Part shown: positions 8,885 through 18,038 of the stretch, one piece after another
Layout of the letters: each line of letters opens with the position of its first letter
Numbering within the stretch: position 1 is the first letter of the stretch
DNA from: Georhizobium profundi
GTDB lineage: Bacteria; Pseudomonadota; Alphaproteobacteria; Rhizobiales; Rhizobiaceae
Direction of reading: 5' to 3'
DNA length: 64,000 nucleotides
NCBI RefSeq assembly: GCF_003952725.1
Contig: NZ_CP032509.1
Span: forward strand, 2,256,001-2,320,000
Translations under genes and position numbers: made by a program
Notes under the pieces: model-generated
What the model was told of the DNA's origin: nothing
What the model saw: only the letters and a program-made list of their open reading frames with translations
Database searches by the model: none

Positions 8885-9268
8885 TCACCCCGGAACCGGC
8901 GTCGGCTTGCCGTTGCCGTCCAGCGCGACCATGACGAAGGTGGCGTTGGTGACTTTGTCCATCTGGTCGGAGAGGTAGCGTTGGGCCCAGGCTTCGACGG
9001 TGAGGGTGATGGAGGTGCGGCCGACCTTGGCGATGTCGGTGTAGATGCAGAGCGTGTCGCCGATCTTGACCGGCATGGCAAAGGCCATTTCGTTGACGGC
9101 TGCGGTGACGACGCGGCCTTTCGCGCGTTCTGCGGCGCGTATGCCGGAGGCGAGATCCATCTGGGCCATGACCCATCCGCCGAAGATATCGCCCGCGGCG
9201 TTGAGGTCGGCGGGCATGGCAAGCGTTCTGAGCGTCAGTTCGCCGGTCGGTCTCGGGGCTTCGTTCAT
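8885..9268 (-). CDS. Acyl-CoA thioesterase, YciA-like hotdog protein
   Basis: This is a single hotdog-fold protein of 127 residues that hydrolyses acyl-CoA. The motif DLNAAGDIFGGWVMAQMDLA near the N-terminus is the YciA/BACH-type signature with the catalytic Asp, followed by NEMAFAMPVKIGDTL and the strand segment VGRTSITLTVEAWAQR. The start at 9268 is chosen over an upstream in-frame ATG at 9316 because GGAG lies directly before it and the fold starts just after. Cytosolic; substrate chain length cannot be read from the sequence. Confidence 0.88.
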   Translation of the reverse strand: MNEAPRPTGELTLRTLAMPADLNAAGDIFGGWVMAQMDLASGIRAAERAKGRVVTAAVNEMAFAMPVKIGDTLCIYTDIAKVGRTSITLTVEAWAQRYLSDQMDKVTNATFVMVALDGNGKPTPVPG

Positions 9269-9522
9269 GCGGGCTCCTTCAGGGATTTGCCGGAGCGATG
9301 TCGCGTTCTTCGACATCGTTCGCTTGGCTCCGGGGTTTGGCTTTGCACGTGCCTTACCAGTGAACCGGTCGCCGCTCCATCTGGCAACGTTTCTGCGGAT
9401 CTGGCGCTCGGTGCGGCTTCCCGTTTAGCGAGCGGGGGCGGGCGGCAGCAAGCGTTCAGTCCTCATTTACCATGATCGCTTAAGGTGGCTCTCCAAGGGA
9501 CCGGTACGCTACCTGGAGACGC

Positions 9523-10923
9523 ATGTTCATGGCCATCGACGGAGCGGACGACGCGGACGGCCGCGACAACGGTCTTGCTGCGCAACAGCGCCGGAGCGCG
9601 AGGGCTGGTTTGGTCGCAGGACCTGGCAGGATCGCCGGGCTTGGACGGCTTCTCGCCGGCGGGTTTGCGGCGGCGCTTCTCGTTTCGTGCTCGGCCTCGA
9701 GCGTGCTTGCGCCGCCTGAGGCGATTTCCACCAGTTCGATCGCACCTCAGCCGCCTGCGGCTCTTGGCGGACAACAGGCGACCTATGGCGCGCCGCCCGC
9801 GCAAGGGTTGCCGGCCTATGAGAGCCTTGCACAAGGAGCAGTTGGAGGAGCGGGGGCCGGTGCCTCGTCCGGCGCTGGTGTGGCTGGCGTGAGCGGGCCT
9901 GGCGCCGATCTCGGCTATGGGTCGGGTCTTGCGGTGCTGCAGCGCGGCCAGCCGCTGCCTGTCGACGATGCGGCACTTGCGCAGATGCAGGGGCGGCCCG
10001 TGCCGGACGGGTGGCAGCCCGGCTATGTGCCATCGGACCAGCCGCAGATCCTCGGCACGCTGGGGCCGAATGGCGAAGCGCGGCTTGCGGGCCAGCCAAG
10101 CGCGATGCAAAGTCCTGTGGCGTCCGTCGCGCCTCAGCCGTCGATGATGCCGCCTGCGGCTGCACCGGTTCAGATCCAGCCTTCGGCGCCGATCGCCGCG
10201 GCACCTCCCGTCTCGGCGCCGGTTGCCGTTGTCGCGCCGCCGGTCGCTGCCGCACCGCCCGTTGCTGCTGCTCCGGTCGTGCAACAGGCGCCAGAGCCGC
10301 AGCGGGTCGCAGGCCTGTTTCCGCGTGCGCTCAATCCGTTCGCGCGCTCGCAGGCGCCGCAGAGCAATCTGCCGGCGGCGGAAGCCGCGTGCCGGCAGCG
10401 GCTGGAGCGGCTTGGCGTGCAGTTCACCAACAAGCCGGCCGTCGGCAATGGTGGGTCCTGCGGGATTGCCCATCCCGTGGAGGTTTCGGCGCTTTCGGGC
10501 GGGGTGAAGGTGCGGCCCGCGACGCTGCTCAACTGCCAGATGGCGGAGGCTTTCGCGACGTGGGTGAAGAATGAGCTCGCGCCTTCGACGCGCAAGCGCT
10601 ACCTGTCCGGCATCGACACGGTCGGCTCCATGGGCGGCTATTCCTGCCGGACCATGAATTCGCGGCGCGGCGCGCCGATGTCGGAGCATTCCAAGGGCAA
10701 CGCGATCGATGTCGGCTCGATCAAGCTGAATTCGGGCCGGGTGATCGATGTGAGCGCCAAGGGCTTCTTCGCGTTTCGCGAGCGCGGGCTTTTGAATTCC
10801 GTGCGCGACGACGGCTGCAAGTATTTCAACACGATCCTGGGTCCCGGGTCGGACGCCAACCACGCCGACCATTTCCATTTCGACCTTCGGGCGCGGCGCA
10901 ACGGCTATCGCCATTGCGACTGA
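9523..10923 (+). CDS. Extensin-like C-terminal domain lipoprotein
   Basis: The N-terminus carries a hydrophobic segment ending in the lipobox LVSC (about residues 58-61), preceded by an unusually long charged leader, so membrane anchoring as a lipoprotein is likely. A long Ala/Pro/Gln-rich linker follows. The last 180 residues form the extensin-like domain common in rhizobia, with RLERLGVQF, CGIAHPVEVSAL, MSEHSKGNAIDV and HADHFHFDLRARR. The His and Asp residues of the last two motifs resemble the metal site of D-Ala-D-Ala peptidase-like folds, so a cell-wall role is plausible but unproven. GGAG precedes the ATG. Confidence 0.85.
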   Translation: MFMAIDGADDADGRDNGLAAQQRRSARAGLVAGPGRIAGLGRLLAGGFAAALLVSCSASSVLAPPEAISTSSIAPQPPAALGGQQATYGAPPAQGLPAYESLAQGAVGGAGAGASSGAGVAGVSGPGADLGYGSGLAVLQRGQPLPVDDAALAQMQGRPVPDGWQPGYVPSDQPQILGTLGPNGEARLAGQPSAMQSPVASVAPQPSMMPPAAAPVQIQPSAPIAAAPPVSAPVAVVAPPVAAAPPVAAAPVVQQAPEPQRVAGLFPRALNPFARSQAPQSNLPAAEAACRQRLERLGVQFTNKPAVGNGGSCGIAHPVEVSALSGGVKVRPATLLNCQMAEAFATWVKNELAPSTRKRYLSGIDTVGSMGGYSCRTMNSRRGAPMSEHSKGNAIDVGSIKLNSGRVIDVSAKGFFAFRERGLLNSVRDDGCKYFNTILGPGSDANHADHFHFDLRARRNGYRHCD

Positions 10924-11012
10924 GTGCCAAGGCTTGCCGCACGCAGTGCATGTTCCGGTAAGCGGTTGTTAGCGCTCCCCATGCCATGGTGCGGGTTAGA
11001 GGGTAGGGGCCT

Positions 11013-12182
11013 GTGTTGACGGCAAAGTTTGAAATGGACGCGGATCTGAAGCTGCAGCTGGATGCGCTCTACAAGGCGGCGCCGGCTTCGGTGATGTCGA
11101 TCGTGGGCGGGCTGGTCGCGCTTTCGATCTATTGGGAGCAGGGCATTCCGGCCGGACTGATCGCCTGGTTCGTGGTGGTCGCCGGGGTGGCGGTCGTGCA
11201 TTTGATCAGCGCGGGCTTGCGCCACTACGGCCTGCCGCGCGGCTTCACAACGCGTCACTGGGCGCGCCTGGTGTGCGGTATCTACGGCACATCCGGTGTG
11301 GCGTGGGGTGTGGGCGCAGCTCTCATGATCCTTGAGGGCAATGCCGCGCAGGCACTCGTCGTCTGCTGCCTGATCACCGGCGCGGTGACGGTGACCTTCC
11401 CGGCAGCGGTCTACCAGCGGGCCTATAATCTCTTTCAGTTTCCGGCGCTGTTGCTCACCTGCGCCGGCCTGTTCGCGAGCGGGGTGCCCTATAGCAACGC
11501 CCTCGCCATTGCCGGCGTGCTTTTGTGCGGGACGCTGGCGGCGATGGCGCGCGGGCTCGGCACGCAGCTGACGCTGGCGCTGAAGCTTTCGCGGGAAAAT
11601 TCGCGGCTCGTCGCCGATCTGCAGGAGCGCAAGGCGGCGCTGGAGGCGGCAAACCGCGACCTGGAGATCCAGACGGAGACGGACCCGATGACGGGGCTCG
11701 GCAACCGGCGGCGGCTGATGCGGGTGCTGCGCGCCTCGTCCGGCGCGCTCGGCGTTCTGCTGATCGATGTCGATCACTTCAAGAGCTACAACGACACTTT
11801 CGGCCATGCCGAGGGTGATACCTGCCTGAGGCGGATCGCCGACGCGCTGAGCCGGTCGACGATCGCCGGCGTTACGCTGGTTGCGCGCTATGGCGGCGAG
11901 GAATTCGCGATCGTCGTCGATGCGCGCGACCATCACCATGTGCGGGCGGTGGCGGAAGCCATGCGCAAGACGGTCGAGGCGCTGCACGACGAGGGCGGAA
12001 GTGCGCTGCGCCGGGCGGTGACGATCAGCGTTGGTGTGGCGCTGCGCGAGGCCAGCGAGGACAAGACCATCACGCAGCTGATCACCGAGGCGGACGAGCG
12101 GCTCTATGAGGCCAAGCGGGCCGGCCGCAACCGCGTGCATGACGGGCGGGAGCAGCGCGCGAACCGGGCAGCGGTCGCTTAA
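11013..12182 (+). CDS. Membrane-bound diguanylate cyclase (GGDEF)
   Basis: Five or six hydrophobic helices occupy about the first 185 residues, followed by a short coiled segment and a GGDEF domain with TDPMTGLGNRR, DVDHFKSYNDTFGH and the active-site loop YGGEEFAIV. GGEEF is catalytically competent, so the protein should make cyclic-di-GMP from two GTP at the inner membrane. I saw no RxxD inhibitory site directly before GGEEF. The start is GTG with only a weak ribosome site. It stands alone between the extensin-like gene and dmeR. Confidence 0.92.
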   Translation: MLTAKFEMDADLKLQLDALYKAAPASVMSIVGGLVALSIYWEQGIPAGLIAWFVVVAGVAVVHLISAGLRHYGLPRGFTTRHWARLVCGIYGTSGVAWGVGAALMILEGNAAQALVVCCLITGAVTVTFPAAVYQRAYNLFQFPALLLTCAGLFASGVPYSNALAIAGVLLCGTLAAMARGLGTQLTLALKLSRENSRLVADLQERKAALEAANRDLEIQTETDPMTGLGNRRRLMRVLRASSGALGVLLIDVDHFKSYNDTFGHAEGDTCLRRIADALSRSTIAGVTLVARYGGEEFAIVVDARDHHHVRAVAEAMRKTVEALHDEGGSALRRAVTISVGVALREASEDKTITQLITEADERLYEAKRAGRNRVHDGREQRANRAAVA

Positions 12183-12225
12183 GGCACCGGAGCCCTGATG
12201 TGGCCTCTTCCGCCTCGGTGCGTCC

Positions 12226-12249
12226 TATAGTATAGTCCCCTAGGTTATA
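12226..12249 (+). promoter_or_regulatory. Probable DmeR/RcnR-type operator
   Basis: An imperfect inverted repeat, TATAGTATAG at 12226-12235 and CTAGGTTATA at 12240-12249, surrounds a C-tract (TCCCC) just before dmeR. RcnR/CsoR-family regulators bind AT-rich inverted repeats flanking a run of C or G. Seven of ten positions match between arms. The site would put dmeR-dmeF under metal-relieved repression by its own product. Confidence 0.6.
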
Positions 12250-12264
12250 TTTTAGAGGGCGCGG

Positions 12265-12534
12265 ATGCACACGCAGAAGCACAAAGACAGGCTGATCGGC
12301 CGGGTGCGGCGGCTCAAGGGCCAGCTTGAAGGCGTGGAGCGAGCGCTGAACGGGGAGGCGCCCTGCGGCGAGATCCTGAGGCAGCTCGCCTCGATCCGCG
12401 GCGCGATCTCGGGCCTGACGGCCGAAGTGATGGAGCACCATCTGCGCGAGCACGTGCTGGAAGCCGAGACCGAAGCGGACCGGCACCAGGGCGGCGAAGA
12501 GCTGATGGGCGTGCTCAGAACCTATCTGAAATGA
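12265..12534 (+). CDS. dmeR: Metal-sensing repressor, RcnR/DmeR type
   Basis: An all-helical CsoR/RcnR-family repressor of 89 residues. The family metal-ligand pattern is visible as Cys34, His59 and His63, with His2 at the N-terminus as in RcnR, which binds nickel or cobalt. The DNA-contacting Arg-rich helix is RLIGRVRRLKGQLEGV. It lies directly after an operator-like inverted repeat and overlaps the start of the efflux gene dmeF. It should release DNA when cobalt or nickel binds, inducing the efflux pump. The exact metal is inferred from the family. Confidence 0.9.
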   Translation: MHTQKHKDRLIGRVRRLKGQLEGVERALNGEAPCGEILRQLASIRGAISGLTAEVMEHHLREHVLEAETEADRHQGGEELMGVLRTYLK

Positions 12535-12581
12535 AAAGCGACCGCCGCGAGCGACGACGGCGCGCAAACAGGGAGGCCATG

Positions 12582-13544
12582 ATGGCCGGGCAATCGCAAC
12601 TGGACGACGACCACGATTACGACCATGGGCACGTGTTTCTCGGCGACAACCACGCGCGCAACGAGAAGCGCGTGTGGCTGGTCATCGCGCTGACGGCATC
12701 AATGATGGTGATCGAGATCGTCGGCGGCGCGATCTATGGCTCGATGGCGCTGATGGCCGATGGCTGGCACATGGCGACGCATGCTGCGGCGCTGATGATT
12801 TCGGCCGTCGCCTATCTTTATGCCAGGCGCCATGCGCGCGACCGCCGCTTCACCTTCGGCACAGGCAAGCTTGGCGATCTGGCGGGGTTTGCCAGTGCCG
12901 TCGTGCTCGGGATCGTGGCGCTTCTCATCGGCTGGGAAAGCCTGCTGCGGCTCGCCAATCCGGTGCCGATCAGTTTCAACCAGGCGATCCTCGTCGCGGT
13001 GGTCGGGCTTGCGGTCAATTTGATTAGCGCATGGCTTTTGCGGGAAGATCACGGGCATCATCATCACCATGGACATTCCCACGGCCATGATCATGACCAC
13101 GGGCATGGCCATGTGCATGGGCAGGACAACAATCTGCGGGCGGCCTATCTGCATGTGCTCGCCGACGCGCTGACGTCGGTTCTCGCAATCGTGGCGCTGG
13201 TGGTCGGCAGCTTCAATGGCTGGGTCTGGGCCGATCCGCTGATGGGCGTCGTCGGTGCGCTGGTGATCGCGCGCTGGTCGATCGGGCTCATGCGGCAATC
13301 GGGCGGCGTGCTGCTCGATACCGTTCCGGAGGACGGGCAGCTTGCGGGTGCGATCCGCTCTGCGCTTTCGGGTGAGGGTGGAACGATCACCGACCTGCAT
13401 GTGTGGCAGGTGGGGCCGGGACACCACGCGGCGATCATCGCGCTGGTGTGCCCGCGGCCGAAGGCACCCTCGCACTACAAGGCGTTGCTGGCCGATATCC
13501 GGCAGCTGTCGCATGTGACGGTGGAAGTGCAGCCGGCGCGCTGA
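12582..13544 (+). CDS. dmeF: Cation diffusion facilitator DmeF-type efflux pump
   Basis: A CDF transporter with six predicted helices that exports Co2+, Ni2+ or related divalent metals in exchange for protons. The transport sites are visible as HMATHAAAL (helix II region) and HVLADALTSVLAI (helix V). Between helices IV and V is a very His-rich loop of about 30 residues (HGHHHHHGHSHG and similar), typical of metal collection. The cytosolic C-terminal domain ends in DLHVWQVGPGHHA. An ATG at 12531 overlaps the dmeR stop, but GGAGG sits five bases before the ATG at 12582, which I prefer. The stop codon abuts the SulP gene stop directly. Confidence 0.9.
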   Translation: MAGQSQLDDDHDYDHGHVFLGDNHARNEKRVWLVIALTASMMVIEIVGGAIYGSMALMADGWHMATHAAALMISAVAYLYARRHARDRRFTFGTGKLGDLAGFASAVVLGIVALLIGWESLLRLANPVPISFNQAILVAVVGLAVNLISAWLLREDHGHHHHHGHSHGHDHDHGHGHVHGQDNNLRAAYLHVLADALTSVLAIVALVVGSFNGWVWADPLMGVVGALVIARWSIGLMRQSGGVLLDTVPEDGQLAGAIRSALSGEGGTITDLHVWQVGPGHHAAIIALVCPRPKAPSHYKALLADIRQLSHVTVEVQPAR

Positions 13545-15287
13545 TCACTGCGCGGCTGATGCGCCGTCGTCCGTGGGGTCTGCGGATCTGAGACGGCGAA
13601 GCGCGCTGTCGACCGTGCGGTCAAAGCGCACAACCGGTGGCGCCACGCCATGGGCGAAGAATTCGCGCCGCAGCGGGCCGGTCGTGCCGGTGATGACGAC
13701 GCGGCCGCCGCGCCGCTTCTTGCTGCGCGCGATGGAGGCGATCATCTCGCCGGCGGTGGAATCGATCATCGGGACGGCGGAGAGATCGAGCACCAGCACC
13801 GGTGCCGACGTCGCGACGCGATCGAGCAGGCTGCCGATGGAGGCGGCCGCGCCGAAGAAGAGCGCGCCCGAGACACGGTAAACGATCACGTCGCCCTGCT
13901 GGGTGAGGCGGTCCTCGTCCGGTCCGGCGGAGCCGTCGGGTTCGTCTTCGGCTACGAGCGGCTCAGCAAAGGTTGCCGTCGACATGCGGTGGATGAAGAT
14001 GAGCGCACCGAGCGCAAAGCCGACGACGATCGCCTCGGTGAGATCGCGGAAGATGGTGAGCAGGAAGGTGACGAGAAGCACCGCCGCATCGCCCCAGGAT
14101 GCGCGCAGAAGCGTGGCGAAGGCGTGCTTTTCCACCATGGACCAGGCGACAACGGCAAGCACGCCGGCGAGGCTGGCGAGCGGGATATAGCTCGCGAGCG
14201 GTGCGGCGAGCATCATGAAGCCGAGCAGGAAGACGGCGTGCAGCATGCCCGACACGGGTCCGACCGCGCCGGCGCGCACATTGGTGGCGGTGCGCGCGAT
14301 GGTGCCGGTGACGCAAAAGCCGCCGAAGAGCGACGAGCCTATATTGGCGACGCCTTGCGCCACGAGTTCGCAATTGGAGCGGTGGCGCCGGCCGGTCATG
14401 CCATCGGCCACGACCGCCGAGAGCAGCGACTCGATCGCGCCGAGCAGTGTGAAGGCGATGGCGCTCGGCAGGACGGCGATGACGAGATCGAGATCGAAGG
14501 CCGGCAGCGACGGCGCCGGCAGACCCGACGGGATGCCGCCGAAGGCGGTGCCGATCGTCGCCACCGGCAGGCCGGCAAGGGCTGCGACGAGCGTGGTGAG
14601 GACAACCGCGATCAGCAGTCCCGGCCAATGCGGTTTCAGCTTGCGGACGGCGACGACGATGCCGATGGCGGCCAGGGCAAGGGCGGCCGTGACGGGGCTT
14701 ACCGTCGGCAAAGCGGCGAAGATCACTGGCAACTTTTCGATGAGCGGTCCGGGCTCGGGCGAACCGAGGGTCAGGCCGAACAGCGGGGTCAACTGGCTGG
14801 CGAAGATGATGACGGCGATGCCGGCGGTGAACCCCACCGTGACGGGATAGGGAATGAACTTGATATAGGTGCCGAGCCTGAGGAAGCCGATCGCCGCAAG
14901 CATGAGGCCCGACAGGAAGGTCGCGAGGATGAGGCCGCCCATGCCATGGGCCTGGATGGTCGCGGCGACGAGCACGATGAACGCCCCGGCCGGCCCGCCG
15001 ATCTGGTGGCGGCTGCCGCCGAAAAGCGAGACGAGAAAGCCGCCGACGATGGCAGTGATCAGGCCCTGCGCAGGCGTCGCACCCGACGCGATCGCGATCG
15101 CCATGGAGAGCGGCAGGGCGACGATAGCGACGGTCAGGCCGGCCACCGCATCTGCCCTGAAATGCGAAAGCCGGTAGCCTTCCTCCAGCACCGTGACAAG
15201 CTTCGGCTTGAACAGCTCGGAAAAGCGCGCCTTTTCGGATTGCGCACGCGGATCGCGAGGGCGCGACGACTTTACCGGAGCATGCAT
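13545..15287 (-). CDS. SulP-family inorganic anion transporter with STAS domain
   Basis: The 580 residues have the SLC26/SulP layout: about 12 to 14 hydrophobic segments through residue 430, with the signature GLTVAIVALPLSMAIAIASG near the first helices, then a cytosolic STAS domain (GDVIVYRVSGALFFGAA, DLSAVPMIDSTAGEMI). Family members carry sulfate, bicarbonate or dicarboxylates; the substrate here is not predictable. A Ser in the STAS loop (MIDSTA) is at the position regulated by phosphorylation in anti-sigma antagonists. The gene stands alone, convergent with dmeF, and its stop codon TGA forms the palindrome TGATCA with the dmeF stop. Confidence 0.92.
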   Translation of the reverse strand: MHAPVKSSRPRDPRAQSEKARFSELFKPKLVTVLEEGYRLSHFRADAVAGLTVAIVALPLSMAIAIASGATPAQGLITAIVGGFLVSLFGGSRHQIGGPAGAFIVLVAATIQAHGMGGLILATFLSGLMLAAIGFLRLGTYIKFIPYPVTVGFTAGIAVIIFASQLTPLFGLTLGSPEPGPLIEKLPVIFAALPTVSPVTAALALAAIGIVVAVRKLKPHWPGLLIAVVLTTLVAALAGLPVATIGTAFGGIPSGLPAPSLPAFDLDLVIAVLPSAIAFTLLGAIESLLSAVVADGMTGRRHRSNCELVAQGVANIGSSLFGGFCVTGTIARTATNVRAGAVGPVSGMLHAVFLLGFMMLAAPLASYIPLASLAGVLAVVAWSMVEKHAFATLLRASWGDAAVLLVTFLLTIFRDLTEAIVVGFALGALIFIHRMSTATFAEPLVAEDEPDGSAGPDEDRLTQQGDVIVYRVSGALFFGAAASIGSLLDRVATSAPVLVLDLSAVPMIDSTAGEMIASIARSKKRRGGRVVITGTTGPLRREFFAHGVAPPVVRFDRTVDSALRRLRSADPTDDGASAAQ

Positions 15288-15489
15288 GGCCAGCGATCAA
15301 CCTCCCTCTCACACGGGAGACCCGATTTCAGCGACTCGATCGTCAAGCGCAGTTCCCCCAGGCCAATTTAGCCCGTGTTTGGTTGGAAAACGCGGAAAAA
15401 GGTGACGGGTGCTGCCAAAGTAGCGGTGGGGCGGTTCGTAAGATCGATGCGGCGGGTGCGTAGCGTAGGTTCGTCGGGGTTTGTAGGTT

Positions 15490-15530
15490 CGGCCGGCGGC
15501 GTCGATTCTACAGCGTAGAAGCGCCGGCCG
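15490..15530 (-). terminator. Strong hairpin after the chemoreceptor gene
   Basis: Nine perfectly paired bases, CGGCCGGCG at 15490-15498 and CGCCGGCCG at 15522-15530, with an inner TTCTAC/GTAGAA stem, lie immediately after the stop of the PAS-PAS chemoreceptor gene. There is no U-tract, so it may be a weak terminator or a 3'-end protecting structure. Confidence 0.45.
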
Positions 15531-15532
15531 CT

Positions 15533-17293
15533 TCAGGCTGAATTACGCAGCGCGGCTTGGCGGTTGCCGGCGGCGTTGGGAGGTGTGTCGGGGCGGGCGT
15601 GGGAACCGGTGCCGGTATGGGCGGTGGCGGTGGGGCGAGAACTGGAGGTCGGAGTTTCGCTGATTTCGAAGCCGGCGACGAGGTCGAAGAGGGTGGCGGC
15701 CTCTTCGGACAGGCGGGCGGTGGCGCTCGATGTCTCGACGAACATCTGGGCGTTCTGCTGTGTCGTCTGGTCCATCATGTTGACGGCGCTGTTGATCTGC
15801 TTGAGGCCGATCGCCTGCTGCCTGGAGGCTTCCGCAATGGCCTGGAGGTCGCGGTCGACGCCGACGACGCGATCGACGATGGCGCCGAGCTCCTCGCCGG
15901 TATTTTCGACGAGCGTGACGCCGCGCCCGATCAGGTCGTTTGAGCCGTGGATGAGGACCTTGATCTCCTTGGCGGCGGTGGCGGATCGCTGGGCGAGTTC
16001 ACGCACCTCCTGCGCGACGACGGCGAAGCCACGGCCCGCATCGCCCGCGCGCGCAGCCTCGACGCCGGCATTGAGGGCGAGAAGGTTCGTCTGGAACGCG
16101 ATCTCGTCGATGACGCCGCTGATGCCGGAAATCTCGCTTGCGGAGGTGCGGATCTCGCCCATGGCGTCGATGGCCTGGGTCATCACGGCGACCGACTGTT
16201 CGGCGCGTTGCCTCGTTTCGCGCGCCTTGCCGCCTGCGTCGCGGGCGCGCTCGGCGGTATCGGTGACCGTGACGGTGATCTCTTCCAGCGCCGAAGCGGT
16301 CTCCTCCACCGAGGCGGCCTGCGCGTCGGTCTGGCTGGCGAGGTGCTGCGATGTGGCGTCGATGGAGCGCGAAGCGGAGGTGATCGCCTCGGCCGCACTG
16401 AAGATGGTTTGCAGAGTCGTTCGCAAGGTCGAGGATGTTTCGTTGAAGTCGATGCGCAGGCGCTCCAGCGCGGGCAGGAACGGCTGATCGAGCGTGGCGG
16501 TGAGATCGCCGGCAGAAAGCTTTTTCAATGCCGCGGCGAGGCTTTCCACATTGGCGACGCGGTCGGTGACGTCTGTCGCGAGCTTGACGATCTTGAAGAC
16601 TTTGCCGTCGACATCGAGGATCGGGTTATAGGACGCTTGGATGAAGACGGGGCGGCCGTTCTTGCCGACGCGGACGAATTCGTCAGAGAGGAAGCGACCG
16701 GCGGCAAGCTCCGGCCAGAAGCTCCGGTAGGCTTCGGAGCCGACATAGGCGGGCTCGCAGAAGATCGCATGATGGCGCCCGACGATCTCGTCGAGTTCGT
16801 AACCCATCGCCTTCAGGAAATTGGCGTTCGCCGTAAGGATCTTGCCGGTCGGCGTGAATTCGATGACGGCCTGGGCGCGCGACAGCGCCTCGAGCTTGCC
16901 GCGGTCTTCGGCTGCCTGCAGCGCCTGCGCGGTGACATCGGTGGCGAATTTCACGACCTTATAGGGTTTGCCACCGCGCATCACGGGGTTGTAGGAGGCC
17001 GCGATCCAGACCTCCGATCCATCCTTGCGCAGGCGGCGATATTGCCGTTGGTCATGCTGGCCGGAAGCAAACTGGGCCCAGAACTCGGCGTAGTCCGGGC
17101 GTGCCGCCTCGGCGGGATCGACGAAGATGCGGTGGTGACGCCCGACGATCTCGTCGGCGCGATAGCCCATCGTGCGGCAGAAATTGTCGTTGGCCTTCAG
17201 AATGGTGCCGTCGAGGCCGAATTCGATGATGGCCTGTGATGCGTTGAGGGCGTCCAGAACGGCGCTCGCATCGCGCGCAAAAAGCTGCAGCAT
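15533..17293 (-). CDS. Soluble PAS-PAS methyl-accepting chemotaxis protein
   Basis: Two tandem PAS/PAC domains (about residues 10-130 and 132-255; each has MGYxxDEIVGRHH and a Y-N-P-V/I segment) precede a HAMP-like linker and the MCP signalling domain. The tip is complete: DEIAFQTNLLALNAGVEAAR and GRGFAVVAQEVRELAQRS. No transmembrane helix is seen, so this is a cytosolic receptor, comparable to Aer-like soluble receptors in rhizobia that sense internal redox or metabolic state. No heme or FAD ligand is identifiable by eye. The Ser/Thr/Ala-rich tail lacks a CheR-binding pentapeptide. It stands alone; no che operon is in the window. Confidence 0.93.
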   Translation of the reverse strand: MLQLFARDASAVLDALNASQAIIEFGLDGTILKANDNFCRTMGYRADEIVGRHHRIFVDPAEAARPDYAEFWAQFASGQHDQRQYRRLRKDGSEVWIAASYNPVMRGGKPYKVVKFATDVTAQALQAAEDRGKLEALSRAQAVIEFTPTGKILTANANFLKAMGYELDEIVGRHHAIFCEPAYVGSEAYRSFWPELAAGRFLSDEFVRVGKNGRPVFIQASYNPILDVDGKVFKIVKLATDVTDRVANVESLAAALKKLSAGDLTATLDQPFLPALERLRIDFNETSSTLRTTLQTIFSAAEAITSASRSIDATSQHLASQTDAQAASVEETASALEEITVTVTDTAERARDAGGKARETRQRAEQSVAVMTQAIDAMGEIRTSASEISGISGVIDEIAFQTNLLALNAGVEAARAGDAGRGFAVVAQEVRELAQRSATAAKEIKVLIHGSNDLIGRGVTLVENTGEELGAIVDRVVGVDRDLQAIAEASRQQAIGLKQINSAVNMMDQTTQQNAQMFVETSSATARLSEEAATLFDLVAGFEISETPTSSSRPTATAHTGTGSHARPDTPPNAAGNRQAALRNSA

Positions 17294-17443
17294 GTCGATC
17301 TCTTCATGAGAGGGGAGATGCCGCCGGTTCGACGCAATTCCCCATCAAATTTCATGGTGCATCTTCTTGCGTAAATGCGTTTACGCTGCATGAAGAAATC
17401 CGTGGTTGCCGCCCCGACGCGCATATTCTCTTGATGTGACCGT

Positions 17444-17896
17444 TTACCCGGCAAAGGCCTTTTCCAGGGCGGCGATGTCGAGCTTGACCATGCCCATGAC
17501 GGCAGTCTGGACGCGGGCGGATCTTTCACAGTCCGGGTCGTTCATCATCTTGGGCAGGATGGCAGGCACGACCTGCCAGGAAAGACCGTAACGGTCCTTA
17601 ACCCAGCCGCATTGCTGGATGGTGCCGCCTTCGCCGAGCGCGCTCCAGTAACCGTCGATCTCCGCCTGGTCGCGACAGGCGACCGAGAGTGATATCGCCT
17701 CGGTGAATGCGAACATGGGCCCGCCATTGAGGCCCATGAAGTCGCGGCCGGCGAGGCGGAAGGTGGCGACGAAGAGCTTGCCATTTGCATGGCGCGTGGC
17801 TTCGATGATGGCGGTATCGGGGAAGATGCCGCCGTAGAACGCGATCGCTTCCTCCAGCTGGTTATCGAACCACAGGCAGGGGGTGATGGTTGGCAT
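17444..17896 (-). CDS. VOC-family (PhnB-like) protein
   Basis: A 150-residue single-domain vicinal-oxygen-chelate protein of the PhnB/3-demethylubiquinone methyltransferase-like group (PTITPCLWFDNQLEEAI, then MGLNGGPMFAFTEAISL, KDRYGLSWQVVP). Substrate unknown. Start 17896 is chosen because GGAGG lies seven bases upstream, while the longer frame adds residues with no family match. It is the last gene of the ECF42-type cluster. I did not find the TGTCGG-N17-CGTCC promoter directly upstream, so it may be served by its own promoter or by readthrough. Confidence 0.88.
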   Translation of the reverse strand: MPTITPCLWFDNQLEEAIAFYGGIFPDTAIIEATRHANGKLFVATFRLAGRDFMGLNGGPMFAFTEAISLSVACRDQAEIDGYWSALGEGGTIQQCGWVKDRYGLSWQVVPAILPKMMNDPDCERSARVQTAVMGMVKLDIAALEKAFAG

Positions 17897-18038
17897 GGTG
17901 GACGCCTCCGACATCGATCGTCTCAAGGATTATCGCAGAAACTCTCCCGCGCGGGCGGGTCGGCCGGCGAGGTGCCGGCGCGACCTCAGAACCATGATCC
18001 CATGATATGCCGACTTATTTGCCGGCTTATCGTTCTGT

